This document shows, in pieces, positions 36,601 through 46,164 of a stretch of 64,000 bases of DNA (the stretch's first letter is position 1; each line of letters starts with the position of its first letter). This DNA is from Pseudanabaena sp. Salubria-1 (GTDB lineage Bacteria > Cyanobacteriota > Cyanobacteriia > Pseudanabaenales > Pseudanabaenaceae), in contig JALQCR010000010.1 of the NCBI GenBank assembly GCA_023336205.1, positions 121,523 to 185,522 on the forward strand, given 5' to 3'. A model generated the notes under the pieces. The model did no database searches. It worked only from the letters and a program-made list of their open reading frames with translations, and was not told the origin of the DNA. Made by a program: the position numbers and the translations under genes.

Positions 36601-36720
36601 AGCCCTGCACTAAAGTGAGGGCTAAAAGCTCAAACCCGTTGAAACGGGTTAAATTTCAAATTTCTTTAGTCGGTTTCAACCGAATTGAGCTTTTAGCCAA
36701 GAACTTGAGTTCTTGGCTTA
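36601..36720. repeat. dispersed multi-hairpin repeat, copy 1
   Basis: The order is ccctgcac...gtgaggg, ggctaaaagctc, the hairpin aaacccgttgaaacgggtt, a tcggtttcaaccga hairpin, then gagcttttagcc and caagaactt...agttcttg. The ggctaaaagctc and gagcttttagcc parts pair, enclosing two hairpins. Related copies are at 44380-44498 and 63559-63672. Confidence 0.85.
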
Positions 36721-36726
36721 TTTGAT

Positions 36727-37692
36727 TCAAACAACAAAATTTTCTGTCAGCAATACTTCTGCAAGAGAGACTTGAACACTAAAATTTTCTCCTGTATTAC
36801 CACTCAATTGAAGCTGAATATAATTATCGATACTTCGAGCTTGAGCCTGTAGAAAAATATTCTCCGCATCATCTAAAACCACTAATTTAAGGAATTCAGG
36901 CAGAAATGTATCCGTCATTGGATAAATAGCTAGACGAATATTAGTCTCATTTTGAGTAACTTGCGAAATTGTGATAACTAGCGCAACTATACACCCAGAC
37001 ATTTGCAAGCCAAAATCGATTAACTTACCTCGTCGTACTTCTGTCAGATTGGATGCGTTAGGAATTGAACTTAAAAATTCTCGATTACGCCAAGCATATT
37101 GAGGTTGATTACCGTCCAGCAAAGTTTCTAGCTCTAGCCACCCTGCCTCAAAAAGATCCTGCAACCAATTACTAAGATTCGCGATCGCATTTGCATTACC
37201 AGAAACTTGTGGAGTAGCTGCTCGTAAATCTGCGATCGCTTTACATAACCGTTCAATTGGTTCGAGAAGACCGATCATCACTGATTCCGTCTCTACATGT
37301 GGCATAAAGCCCAAAATTGTTGCCGCTCGCAAATTCGCATCTAGTTGAACAAATGTATAACCAATACGATCTCCCCAAACTTCAGGAGGCACATAACAAG
37401 TTGATTCTCCCTCATTCAGCGATCGGCATTCCACCTTACCCACCCCCTCAATATCTAGATCAGCAACATTTGCACATATCTGCACAACAGGATTCCAACT
37501 ATCACTTGACTCTAAGCTCGTTGAGATCCCCATCATCTCTAGGTAGTCACGCATCACCAGCACCGCAAGAGTATTACGCTCCACTCGCTCTGCAATATCT
37601 AAAAAAGATTGTTTCGCAGCAAAAGAACGAGCAATGTTACGATGCTCGTTGACAATTGGTAGAGATAAAAAACTGTCTTTAATATTAAACAT
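36727..37692 (-). CDS. DUF1822 family protein (orphan cassette copy)
   Basis: The 321-aa product from MFNIKDSFLSLPIVNEH matches DUF1822, a cyanobacterial family of unknown function. Typical features are N-terminal AVLVMRDYLEMMGI, the ECRSLNEGES...CYVPPEVWGDRIGYTFVQLD block, and LGFMPHV. I choose the ATG at 37692 because upstream codons are not conserved-looking. It follows a broken sigma-like gene on the same strand, the order seen intact at 40679-45898, but has no CHAT gene downstream; the dispersed repeat occupies that place. It is complete and could act with the other cassette's partners. Confidence 0.82.
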   Translation of the reverse strand: MFNIKDSFLSLPIVNEHRNIARSFAAKQSFLDIAERVERNTLAVLVMRDYLEMMGISTSLESSDSWNPVVQICANVADLDIEGVGKVECRSLNEGESTCYVPPEVWGDRIGYTFVQLDANLRAATILGFMPHVETESVMIGLLEPIERLCKAIADLRAATPQVSGNANAIANLSNWLQDLFEAGWLELETLLDGNQPQYAWRNREFLSSIPNASNLTEVRRGKLIDFGLQMSGCIVALVITISQVTQNETNIRLAIYPMTDTFLPEFLKLVVLDDAENIFLQAQARSIDNYIQLQLSGNTGENFSVQVSLAEVLLTENFVV

Positions 37693-37790
37693 AATTGATC
37701 TTATAGCGCTTTGCATAACTAAGGTATGCAATACAATTCTTAAAGATATTGGTACGAAGCACTTTCAAGAATTGTTGGTGGCTTGCTGTG

Positions 37791-38583
37791 CTATGCAACC
37801 CTGCTTTTTTCATAAAATTCTTTTAATAGCGGAATACATTTGCGTTGATAAAAGCTACTGAGAGTCGAGATGGGTAGCGAAAACTCTTGCGATAGAATTT
37901 GCCAATTAGTCTCAGGAGGTAATCGTTTGAGAATTAGAACCTGAGCATTAACATCAGCGCGATCGCGAATATAAGTGCGACGCAAAACTTTTGTCCTATC
38001 TAATTTAGCCCATTGTTGGATTTGCTCCAATAAATCAGAGGATTGAACAGGTGCAGCTATGCGATCTACTACCTGATTTATAACAGCATCATCGATATCT
38101 TCTCTTTCCGCTAATCCAGATTTTAGGGCTCTTCTGGGTTCATGGGGATAAGCACAGCTAATAGTAATCAGAATCCTCTCGGAGCAACAGTTACAGCCCT
38201 ACCATGTCGCCAATAATTGTATCGATACTGTACCATTTACCCCTCAAACCCAGATGAGCCGATTTTAGTTGCTGTTGATGGTTTTCGATATACATATCTT
38301 GCAATCGATATTTAAGGTAGGCATTCATCCAAGTAATAACATTACTGCGATCGGAATCGTAGGCAGATTTTGCAGTAGTCGCCTCACAAAGATTTCGACA
38401 GAAATATAGCCATGTTTGCTGTAAAGCATCTTCATAGTAGGGAGAATTATCTTTCCAAAGTTTTTGCGATCGATTAATTAACCGAATTAATGAAGTTAGT
38501 CCGTGCTGTCGAGCAATAGTTCCTTGTGGATGCTGACAAGTTTCTATGACAAGCTCTGCTAGTTGTTGCTCTAAATCGATCAT
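37791..38583 (-). pseudogene. sigma-70-like regulator, frameshifted
   Basis: The first frame (38583-38191) begins MIDLEQQLAELVIETCQHPQ and contains YYEDALQQTWLYFCRN and VITWMNAYLKYRLQDMYIE, the sigma region-2-like half. It ends at a TAA. A second frame (to 37791) carries the C-terminal half, DVNAQVLILKRLPPETNW and FSLPISTLSSFYQRKC, a region-4-like helix-turn-helix. The middle contains the stop and a frame change, so a full protein cannot be made without recoding. It precedes the DUF1822 gene at 36727 and is the decayed counterpart of such cassettes. The assignment as sigma-like is from remembered cyanobacterial homologues. Confidence 0.7.
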
Positions 38584-38669
38584 TTTAGAAGTCTATTAAT
38601 AATAATTATTTTAACTTAGGCACAGCGATCGCAACGACTCTCACTTTACAGAGATTTTCGCTCAAACCC

Positions 38670-38728
38670 AAACCAAGAAAATTTTTGAAAGTGTGGCAAA
38701 GCCACACTTTCAAAAATTTTCTTGGTTT
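38670..38728. terminator. 28-bp-arm hairpin with ggc-aaa-gcc tip
   Basis: The arms aaaccaagaaaatttttgaa... and the inverted copy are perfect and close on aaa. It lies 22 bp past the pfkA stop. Confidence 0.85.
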
Positions 38729-38750
38729 GTTTGATCGGTAATTGCTGGAA

Positions 38751-39932
38751 CTACTGATCGTCACTACTTACTTCTCCCACATAAATACCAATATCTCGCG
38801 CCGTTCTAACTAAAAAGCCTTGAGGATCAACCCGCGAAGGTGCTTTCTTCTCTCTGCGCCCCTTTTTAATCTGCTCAATCACTCGACTGATAGGAACACT
38901 GCTAACCCTACCATTTTCCCAGATCACCATCTGGTTATAATTACCATTAGCAATTAAATCTACCGCCTCCCGACCAAAAGCAGTTGCCAAAAGGCGATCG
39001 GTGGAAGTAGGCGTACCTCCTCTCTGGACATGTCCCAACACCGTAACGCGAGTGTCAAAGGGATAGATGTGAGAATCAATATCGCAAAGCTTGTTACTAC
39101 ATTCTTGGACTTGACAAGCGAGATAGTCTCCTATGTAATGTTCCTTTTGACCAAGATAATTTTTTACGCCCTCAGCAATTACTACGAGTGCAAACCTTCT
39201 GCCATTCTGCTGTAATTGTCCAATATGACGACAGATTCCCATGATTACCTCCTCATTTAAGACAGGAGTCAATTCGGGAATTAATATCACATCTGCGCCA
39301 CCAGCAAGCCCTGCTTCCATCGCCAGATATCCCGAATCTCGCCCCATCACTTGGACGATCATCACGCGATCGTGGCTAGCGGCGGTAAAGGTAAGATCGT
39401 AAAGAGCTTGAGTCACCCGATTCACAGCCGTATCGAAGCCCACTGAGGCTTCAGTAAATGGAATATCATTGTCAATGGTTTTGGGGATCGCGACCCAGTT
39501 CCACAGTGCACCTTGATCAGCAGCTTTTTGCGCTAATCCGTCTAAAATTTCAATACTTCCATCACCACCCATAACAATCAAGGCGGTCAAACCTAATTTC
39601 TCATAGCCTTTGATAATATCGTCGGCATGGCGTTCGGGATCGCCTTTACTAATCGAACCCAAAACACTACCACTAAGAAAGTAAAGAATATCTAGCCCCT
39701 GTACCAAACCAGGAATATCATAACCATGTTCTTTAATGCGTAAATCTTCAGGTTGTCGTTTCCCAACTAATAGCTCGATAAAGCCATCGGTTCCATAGGG
39801 GATACCATAGACTTCCCATCCGTACTTATATGTAGCCACTTTCACAACTGCTCGAATGACAGCATTAAGCCCAGGACAATCTCCTCCACTAGTTAAAATA
39901 CCGATACGTTTTGGCTTGTGGTTGCTTACCAT
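38751..39932 (-). CDS. pfkA: 6-phosphofructokinase
   Basis: Phosphorylates fructose 6-phosphate in glycolysis. The 393-aa product has the N-terminal ILTSGGDCPGLNAVIRA, VMGGDGSIEIL, PKTIDNDIPFTEASVGFDTA (catalytic Asp) and VMGRDSGYLAMEAGLAGGAD. The Gly after GGD favours ATP over pyrophosphate as donor, although the Lys in PKTIDND is also found in pyrophosphate enzymes. Length fits the longer cyanobacterial/actinobacterial type. A single gene. Confidence 0.93.
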   Translation of the reverse strand: MVSNHKPKRIGILTSGGDCPGLNAVIRAVVKVATYKYGWEVYGIPYGTDGFIELLVGKRQPEDLRIKEHGYDIPGLVQGLDILYFLSGSVLGSISKGDPERHADDIIKGYEKLGLTALIVMGGDGSIEILDGLAQKAADQGALWNWVAIPKTIDNDIPFTEASVGFDTAVNRVTQALYDLTFTAASHDRVMIVQVMGRDSGYLAMEAGLAGGADVILIPELTPVLNEEVIMGICRHIGQLQQNGRRFALVVIAEGVKNYLGQKEHYIGDYLACQVQECSNKLCDIDSHIYPFDTRVTVLGHVQRGGTPTSTDRLLATAFGREAVDLIANGNYNQMVIWENGRVSSVPISRVIEQIKKGRREKKAPSRVDPQGFLVRTARDIGIYVGEVSSDDQ

Positions 39933-40194
39933 TTCATCTTTCCATTTATGGATAATCTCATCAATTCAGGATGAACAAATGAACAATCGATCGCATCCTA
40001 TTTTCTCGCTTTTAGAGCGTCAAATCCTCAGTTACGACAAAACTTAAGAAAACCCTCAGATCTTGCAACACAAGTTCATACACACCTCTAGAGTATTTAA
40101 GTTTTATGTTTTTCTTGTTGTTATTTAGCCAGAAATTAGAGAATGGAATATACATAGTATGAAATGCATCTACTTTAACCACAAAGTGATTATC

Positions 40195-40602
40195 ATGACA
40201 TCTCCATCCATTGAATTTTTTGCAGGGATTCCCGAAGAATTGAGTGATGTACGGTTGCGACGCGATCTCTCAACTGGTGAAAATTCCGTTAAAATGACTT
40301 TTGTAAATATTAAGGCTGTGCAAGGGGTAAATAGTTTTGCTAAGGCATCATTTAATGATATTCGTCTAGTTGATAGTGAAGGCACGATTTCAATTGAGCC
40401 GAAAAGTTCCAAGTTGTTTTGGAAAGATAAAGGCGATGATGAAGAATTGGCTAAGATTGAAATTGTGTTTAATGTCGGCTCGGACGAATATTGGGATCGC
40501 TTTATGCGATTTATGCAGCGCTATGCTGAGGCAAATGGCATGGAATTCGCGGCAGCTCAAGAACCAGTGGATTTAACCAAGACTATTCTTAAGGAGTCGT
40601 AA
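40195..40602 (+). CDS. psb28: photosystem II assembly factor Psb28
   Basis: Psb28 binds assembling photosystem II near CP47 and cytochrome b559 and is absent from the mature complex. The 135-aa product begins MTSPSIEFFAGIPEELSDVR and has RDLSTGENSVKMTF, then LFWKDKGDDEELAKIEIVFN and WDRFMRFMQRYAEANGM, all characteristic. I choose the ATG at 40195; the upstream in-frame ATG at 40159 adds a non-family extension. It marks the organism as an oxygenic phototroph. Confidence 0.95.
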   Translation: MTSPSIEFFAGIPEELSDVRLRRDLSTGENSVKMTFVNIKAVQGVNSFAKASFNDIRLVDSEGTISIEPKSSKLFWKDKGDDEELAKIEIVFNVGSDEYWDRFMRFMQRYAEANGMEFAAAQEPVDLTKTILKES

Positions 40603-40610
40603 TTCTCCAC

Positions 40611-40639
40611 AGCATAAAATGGCGTAGCCATTTTGTGCT
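40611..40639. terminator. hairpin with ggc-gta-gcc tip
   Basis: The arms agcataaaatggc and gccattttgtgct flank gta. It is followed by a T-run and lies 8 bp after psb28. A near copy of this tip is at 60300-60336. Confidence 0.8.
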
Positions 40640-40678
40640 TTTAAAACCCTTACAGGGTTTGTTTTTGATTGGGATAGA

Positions 40679-43135
40679 TTATGAAGGTTTCATGAATTTA
40701 GGCACGCAGTAAACGATCGTAGCGATCGCAGGGAAGACGATGGGCAAAAGAAGACCACCAGAAATATAAATCTCGATACTTGCTAAGGCATATAGACTGA
40801 GGCTTGTACTAAGCAAAATATAAACTTGTCGGCGCGATCGCGGTTGCCAAAATCCCACCAGAATCGCACCACTAGAGAGAGATAAAAGTATCATCCATGA
40901 GTCAGGGATTGGCACAACATAGCGATCGCGCAAGAAATGATGAACTGCATAGGCTTGCACTTCTCCGCCTGTATAGGTCTCACGTTGTTTGGTTTGTGAC
41001 GATTGCTGTAGCCAATAGCGAATCGCGGCAGGTTGCGCGAAGGAATCTTCGCCTTGCTTAAATACACCTGCTTCGGAATAGTTGGCGGAAATGATTACGA
41101 TTTGAGAACTGTTTTGCAAATCAAGAATTTGTGGGTTGTCCTGTAATAATTGCCATGCAGGAATTGTCTGATAAATGCGATCGGGTGGAATCGAAAAATC
41201 GACAATGGGATGTAGCCAAGACTGCGCGATCGCATCTTGAGCTAAATTAGTAACTGGTTGCATTTGTGCAGTGGGTGACAGCAGGTTACGATATGTCTTC
41301 CCATATAGACTTAATCTGTCAGAGACTTGGGTGAAGAGGCTAGCATCTGGAGTTAAAGGCGATCGCAAATTTTGCGTTTGTCTGACTCGATGCAATCCAG
41401 CTAGTAAATAAGCAAAGGGCAATTTGGGCACATCAGATTGAACTAACGGCAAATACTGTACTGACATATGAATATGTCCATCCACAGTGCCATTTTTGCT
41501 GGCAATTTCAGGCAATGTCTCTAACCAATTACCTTCACTATAAACAGAAGCCAAAACAAACCAAGTTCCCTCTTTTTGATTTATTCCATTTTGGAGTGAT
41601 TGACCTAAAATGCGATCGCTTTGACCATTATCTTTGCCATCTTTAAGATTGCGATGGGAGCGATCGAGTAAATAATCAATGCCAATGATTTGAGCTTTTT
41701 GGCTAGCTAAGCGATCGACTAACTTCGCTAAATATTGCCGATCCATCGGGGAGGGATCGGCGATCGCAGCTTTCTGTAAAGAAGCCTCATCGATTTGCAC
41801 TAAAAGAACGGGCGGCGATGCTTGGGGAATACGCTGGGTTTGCTGACGATAGATGGCTTGTAGCCAAACACGACTATCAAGCATCCATTCTTGCAGAGAG
41901 GGAATACAGCTAATTGCTAGCAGACTACTGAGCGCGATCGCTTGCAAGGGATTTGGGGCAATCCGTTTTAAGATTGACTTCCAACCTGTTGGCAATAGCT
42001 GAAATAGTGGTGCATCAGGATGACGAAATAGAGAAGGAATCAAGTAAACAGAGGGCAATAATAATCTCGATTCTTGTAAATAACGGCAAGCACCCAGCAT
42101 GGATGTATGCGCATCTTGATATTGGGCAAGATTTTTGAGGATCTGTACCAAAAAGCTTTGGGCAGCTTGATTGTGGATTGGCTCACGCATAGCGATCGCT
42201 TGTGGAATTCCCACTTTGCTGATTGACCATGAGGCGATCGCAGTACCATTGCAAGAGTTGAAAATTGCGATCTGTAAACCTCGCTTTTTCGCTTGGATTA
42301 GATAAGGCTCAATATCGCTCATGGTCAAAGAGCTATTGGGTGCGATCAGCAATTTTCCTACCGTAAAATCCGTTTGATCGCTATGTCCCGTAAAAAAGAG
42401 AATGTCCCACCCCTGTTCATCGGCGATCGCATCACAAATTTTTTGTTTTTGATTAATTCTATCTGCTGTGTTAGCCTCCCAGCAAATCGTATGGATTTCC
42501 GCTAATCTCGATAAAATCTGCATGGCAATGCGATCGTGCTGAAAGTCTAAGCCTGTTTCATCTCCAAAAATTGCTAATAATCTCGGACGGCGATGATACT
42601 GAGGGTTGGACAACTCGATACTAGAGTAAACTGCTCTAGCAATGCGTACCGTATCGAGCGAGGCAAATTCATCTTGCAATTTCCATACTTCCCAAGGTAA
42701 GCAGCTCAACTCTTCAGAACAAGTAATCAGTAAATCAATATGAGCTGATGTGGATTTGGCTGATTGAGTGGATATAAGCCGTGCCGATCGCTTGATTTCT
42801 TCCCAAAGTTCATAAAGCTCTGGACTACGCAACCAAAAGTTAAATTCTCTGAGTAGTCTTTCTTCAGCTTCTCGTAGTTTCTCATACCAATCCACAGTTG
42901 AAGGGGAAAAACTGCCACTGCCTTGAACTCGACCGCGTAAGGATTCCCCTAATGCAACATTGCGGTAGTAGTTGAGATAGGCTGACTGCCATTCACTATA
43001 GCTAGCAGCAAGGCTTTCCGAATAGGCGATCGCAACTACGGGCAAGCGTTGATTTTTTCCCCAAGACAACAGGAATCGGCACATAAATCGACCTTGTGCT
43101 TCGATTTTCTCAACTTCTAGATAATAAGTCGGCAT
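40679..43135 (-). CDS. CHAT protease fused to a CHASE2 sensor and membrane helices
   Basis: The 818-aa product has an N-terminal alpha/beta domain, a CHAT caspase-like domain with His in DILFFTGHSDQTDF (His251) and Cys in IAIFNSCNGTAIA (Cys295), then a transmembrane helix (about 397-411). A CHASE2 extracytoplasmic sensor domain follows (about 430-720; PVLLVQIDEASLQ and IGIDYLLDR motifs). Three C-terminal helices (about 740-815) close the protein. This places a ligand sensor outside and the protease inside. Its ATG directly follows the DUF1822 stop (taa-atg), so translation is coupled. It is the third gene of a sigma-like / DUF1822 / CHAT-CHASE2 operon. Confidence 0.88.
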   Translation of the reverse strand: MPTYYLEVEKIEAQGRFMCRFLLSWGKNQRLPVVAIAYSESLAASYSEWQSAYLNYYRNVALGESLRGRVQGSGSFSPSTVDWYEKLREAEERLLREFNFWLRSPELYELWEEIKRSARLISTQSAKSTSAHIDLLITCSEELSCLPWEVWKLQDEFASLDTVRIARAVYSSIELSNPQYHRRPRLLAIFGDETGLDFQHDRIAMQILSRLAEIHTICWEANTADRINQKQKICDAIADEQGWDILFFTGHSDQTDFTVGKLLIAPNSSLTMSDIEPYLIQAKKRGLQIAIFNSCNGTAIASWSISKVGIPQAIAMREPIHNQAAQSFLVQILKNLAQYQDAHTSMLGACRYLQESRLLLPSVYLIPSLFRHPDAPLFQLLPTGWKSILKRIAPNPLQAIALSSLLAISCIPSLQEWMLDSRVWLQAIYRQQTQRIPQASPPVLLVQIDEASLQKAAIADPSPMDRQYLAKLVDRLASQKAQIIGIDYLLDRSHRNLKDGKDNGQSDRILGQSLQNGINQKEGTWFVLASVYSEGNWLETLPEIASKNGTVDGHIHMSVQYLPLVQSDVPKLPFAYLLAGLHRVRQTQNLRSPLTPDASLFTQVSDRLSLYGKTYRNLLSPTAQMQPVTNLAQDAIAQSWLHPIVDFSIPPDRIYQTIPAWQLLQDNPQILDLQNSSQIVIISANYSEAGVFKQGEDSFAQPAAIRYWLQQSSQTKQRETYTGGEVQAYAVHHFLRDRYVVPIPDSWMILLSLSSGAILVGFWQPRSRRQVYILLSTSLSLYALASIEIYISGGLLLPIVFPAIATIVYCVPKFMKPS

Positions 43136-44272
43136 TTAGAGTGCATTGGGATAAAATGCAAAAGCTGGTAAGGTTAACATAACACCACTGGGCAAAGAAA
43201 TCGACACGGTAAACACTTCATTTAGTTCGCCTGTGACGCAAGCATAAAGATAGAGGTCACTAGTATTTGGCTCTAGTCTGCGATCTACTAAAACTTGCTG
43301 TTGATCGCGAATTCGCATTCTCACACCATAGGCAATCTCGTTGCTGGATTGAGAACCAAGTACGAGTAATAATGACCACTCAGGATTTTCTGTGCGATCG
43401 CTATTTGACCACACCGTCGCATACAGACGTAAATGGCGATCGCCTAGTTGAAAGTCTTGATAGGCAGCTCTTGCATGGGCTGGAATATCGACCGTCAATC
43501 TCGCAACTTCGCTGACAATTGTTTGCAGTTCTGTCGCGGGAGAGCGTAGTGCTGATGCATAATTGGGCTGCCAAGTTGGCAATAGTTGCCAAGCTAAGGT
43601 TTGAGCGATTTCATCTAGCTGTGATTGCAACCATAGTCCAGTATTGAGGATTAACTCGGTCATATTCACTTGAGACGACTCTGCGATCGCTTCTGGTTGA
43701 GATGCATTTACGGTTTCTAATACAGGTTCCAAATGTTGGAGATAAAGTAACAATCGCTCTGATTGGTCATCAAATAGGGATAGCGGCACTTGATAAGTAT
43801 TCTCAAGGCGATCGCGTTTTAGATCCGCAAGATGTTTGACTAATTGCAGATGATGACTAAATCCTAAAATTAAAGCCTCTGCAATCTCTTCGTAAATTTC
43901 GACAATGACGATAAAAGTATTATTTGAAGCTTGATTGTTTTCACTCGTAGGGATTTGCGGCTGCAAAATATCGGCAGGTATTTCCAGCAAATCATCAGAA
44001 GCTGGCGCTTTTCCTAGGACGTAAAGCGTAAAGCCGTTCACCTTGAGGTAATGAATATTTGTTTGACAATTAGTGCTGTCTCCAGAATGCTTTACCGAAG
44101 CAAGACTGGGTGAGCGCTCATGCAACCATTCGCATATCGTCAAATAGGCGATCGCATCTAGATATGTCTGCCATTGGTTCCTAGCACTTTGTGATATGGC
44201 GATCGCTTGATGAATAATTTCGGGAGACAAAGCGATCGATTCAATAGGGAGCGTTTCAAAGTCACTAAGCAT
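43136..44272 (-). CDS. DUF1822 family protein of the CHAT-CHASE2 operon
   Basis: The 378-aa product from MLSDFETLPIESIALSPEII is a diverged DUF1822 member: the N-terminal AIAYLTICEWL helix matches the AVLVMRDYL helix of the other copy, and FTLYVLGKAP, with LEIPADILQP, matches the ECR...CYVPPEVW block. The C-terminal half is beta-rich. I choose 44272, which follows gggggaaag; the ATG pair at 44311 lacks a ribosome site. Function unknown; its direct coupling to the CHAT gene suggests it controls or is cut by the protease. Confidence 0.78.
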   Translation of the reverse strand: MLSDFETLPIESIALSPEIIHQAIAISQSARNQWQTYLDAIAYLTICEWLHERSPSLASVKHSGDSTNCQTNIHYLKVNGFTLYVLGKAPASDDLLEIPADILQPQIPTSENNQASNNTFIVIVEIYEEIAEALILGFSHHLQLVKHLADLKRDRLENTYQVPLSLFDDQSERLLLYLQHLEPVLETVNASQPEAIAESSQVNMTELILNTGLWLQSQLDEIAQTLAWQLLPTWQPNYASALRSPATELQTIVSEVARLTVDIPAHARAAYQDFQLGDRHLRLYATVWSNSDRTENPEWSLLLVLGSQSSNEIAYGVRMRIRDQQQVLVDRRLEPNTSDLYLYACVTGELNEVFTVSISLPSGVMLTLPAFAFYPNAL

Positions 44273-44379
44273 TGTCTTTCCCCCAGTATTGAGTAAATTT
44301 AATGCCATCATTATGGTATTTACCTATTCTAATTTGTTGTCTATTCATAGCGCTAGTTTGTTAGTAGTTATGCAGCCGT

Positions 44380-44498
44380 AGCCCTGCACTCAAGTGCGGG
44401 CTAAAAGCTCAAACCCGTTGAAACGGGTTAATTGATAGGAAGTTCTGTAGTCCACTTCAGTGGACTTAAGCTTTTAGCCCGCACTTGAGTGCAGGGCT
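44380..44498. repeat. dispersed multi-hairpin repeat, copy 2
   Basis: Same order as copy 1: gccctgcactcaagtgcggg, ctaaaagctc, aaacccgttgaaacgggtt, agtccacttcagtggact, aagcttttagcc, cgcacttgagtgcagggc. The outermost arms pair, as do the ctaaaagct/agcttttag arms. It lies at the 3' end of the sigma-like gene and encodes that protein's last residues. Confidence 0.87.
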
Positions 44499-45898
44499 TC
44501 TTTGCATATAGGCGCATTTACCCTCAGTAAATACTTACAAAGCTTTACAGCAAAGCGACTTCGCAGAGGAATTCCTTTGCTTTTGATACTTTCGACTTCG
44601 GCGCATTCCATTTCTTCCTCTACTAGCTCTTGCAAAATAACGTCCAATTTTTGATCAAGGTCAGATAACTGTGAAGGATCGGCATAGAACTTGACTAGTC
44701 CGATCACTTCTTCGCGCAAAATGCCCAATATTTCACGGCGAATATCCGATCGCAATTCCTTGAGTTTAAGAAGCCGCGTTACTTGATATTGAGCCTCAAG
44801 CCCAATCTCTGACGCAATCTCAGTCATTGTTTGACCACGACAGTGAAATAAGCTCAGCCCAGTTAGAAAATTTGCAGCTTGCACAGGCGATCGCTGTTTG
44901 AGTTTGGTATGACGAATGTCAGTTACTTTTGCGATCGCTTTCTCTAGGCTTTGCTCAAACTGTTGGCGATAGGCCGCTAAGAAAGCAAATGCTTCATTCT
45001 CATCTTCAGAATTAGCTAATAAAGTCTCAGGATTAATTGCTAAATTAGGTTGATCGAGGGAGATTTGTCGGGATTTGCCGCCCCTAGCCTGTATGCGATA
45101 TTGACGTAATCTGCTCGCCATCTCTTGCAATTTATCCAGAATATTGGTTAGCGTTATAGGTACAACATGATTTTCAGCATGATTTGCTACTAGATATTCG
45201 TAAATCTTTTGTAACTGTTCTGGCGTGGGGACAGGGCATTGACCTTTGCTTCCATTTAATCTTGATTGCAATCGATCCATCCGATAAACCGCATGATAGG
45301 CTTCTAATAGATTTTTTGTCTGTTGAATGGAATATTGAGCAGTTTGATAAAATTCTGTATAAATGCGTTCCAATTGCTTAGGACTAGTGTCATTGAGTAT
45401 TGCCCAATCGCTGACGAGATAAACGCCATGCTCTAATAAAAAAGCATTTAACTCTCGATTTTGCTTAACCTTACGACTTGTCCAAGTTGCTAAATTACTG
45501 CGTTCTGGCTCAAAACTATCTAGAATTTCACGGGTCACTGAAATGAATTTGCTCTGATTTTGATGGCGTTCAATATAATCATTCAGCACAAAAACTAACA
45601 GATCGTGATATCGAAATCCATGCACAGTCCCAAACTGATTCGCGATCAGATAACAGGTTTGTTCGATTTGATTAGAAATAAAGCATCGCAAACAAATTTC
45701 TGCGATCGCATCGCCGTTTTGCCGCAATTGCCATAGTTGTTTTTGAATTTGTAAATCTGTTAATTCGGGAACAGCATCAAGATCATCTGTTGCCGAAAAT
45801 TGCTGCAAGAAAAACTCTCTAGCATTTGAGATCGTTTCACGGATGCATTGCCCTGTCGCCTTTAATTTCACAAATTGCCAATAATGGCTTGCTTTCAT
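44474..45898 (-). CDS. sigma-70-like regulator of the CHAT-CHASE2 operon
   Basis: The 474-aa product has FEPERSNLATWTSRKVKQNRELN, a region-2-like helix, HGVYLVSDWAILNDTSPKQL, ESYHAVYR-type LEAYHAVYRMDRLQ, and a C-terminal helix-turn-helix LFHCRGQTMTEIASEIGLEAQYQVTRLLKLKELR that resembles sigma region 4. These large proteins are seen in cyanobacteria and may be diverged sigma factors or related regulators. It heads the operon with DUF1822 and CHAT-CHASE2, separated by about 200 bp that hold the dispersed repeat. The final residues EALHSSAG come from the repeat, so the native C-terminus was replaced. Confidence 0.65.
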   Translation of the reverse strand: MKASHYWQFVKLKATGQCIRETISNAREFFLQQFSATDDLDAVPELTDLQIQKQLWQLRQNGDAIAEICLRCFISNQIEQTCYLIANQFGTVHGFRYHDLLVFVLNDYIERHQNQSKFISVTREILDSFEPERSNLATWTSRKVKQNRELNAFLLEHGVYLVSDWAILNDTSPKQLERIYTEFYQTAQYSIQQTKNLLEAYHAVYRMDRLQSRLNGSKGQCPVPTPEQLQKIYEYLVANHAENHVVPITLTNILDKLQEMASRLRQYRIQARGGKSRQISLDQPNLAINPETLLANSEDENEAFAFLAAYRQQFEQSLEKAIAKVTDIRHTKLKQRSPVQAANFLTGLSLFHCRGQTMTEIASEIGLEAQYQVTRLLKLKELRSDIRREILGILREEVIGLVKFYADPSQLSDLDQKLDVILQELVEEEMECAEVESIKSKGIPLRSRFAVKLCKYLLRVNAPICKEALHSSAG

Positions 45899-45971
45899 AA
45901 CTATTTCCGTAGCTAGGCCTTTCTGTTAATAGTTCTAACGCATCTTGACCTATGCATTTGTCGGCTAATCT

Positions 45972-45999
45972 GAAAGAGAGCTACATGCAGCTCTCTTTC
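45972..45999. other. hairpin upstream of the sigma-like gene
   Basis: The stem gaaagagagct pairs perfectly with agctctctttc around acatgc. No T-run follows on either strand. Its role is unclear. Confidence 0.5.
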
Positions 46000-46164
46000 G
46001 TAAACATAGGCACTGGAAAGCTAAATCGTGCCGACGTATTTACTAGTTCTTCGCAAAAAATTAGCTGCTCTTGTGATTTTAGCATTGTCATAATTCTCTG
46101 AAGGAAACTTTGACATACTGACAAAAAAAGACAAGTTTTAATTCATCACATCCGACTTTGAAAC

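Noticed and set aside
36601..36720. CRISPR-like appearance of the aaacccgttgaaacgggtt repeat
   Set aside because: Only one unit per locus, no spacers and no cas genes; it is a dispersed hairpin repeat.
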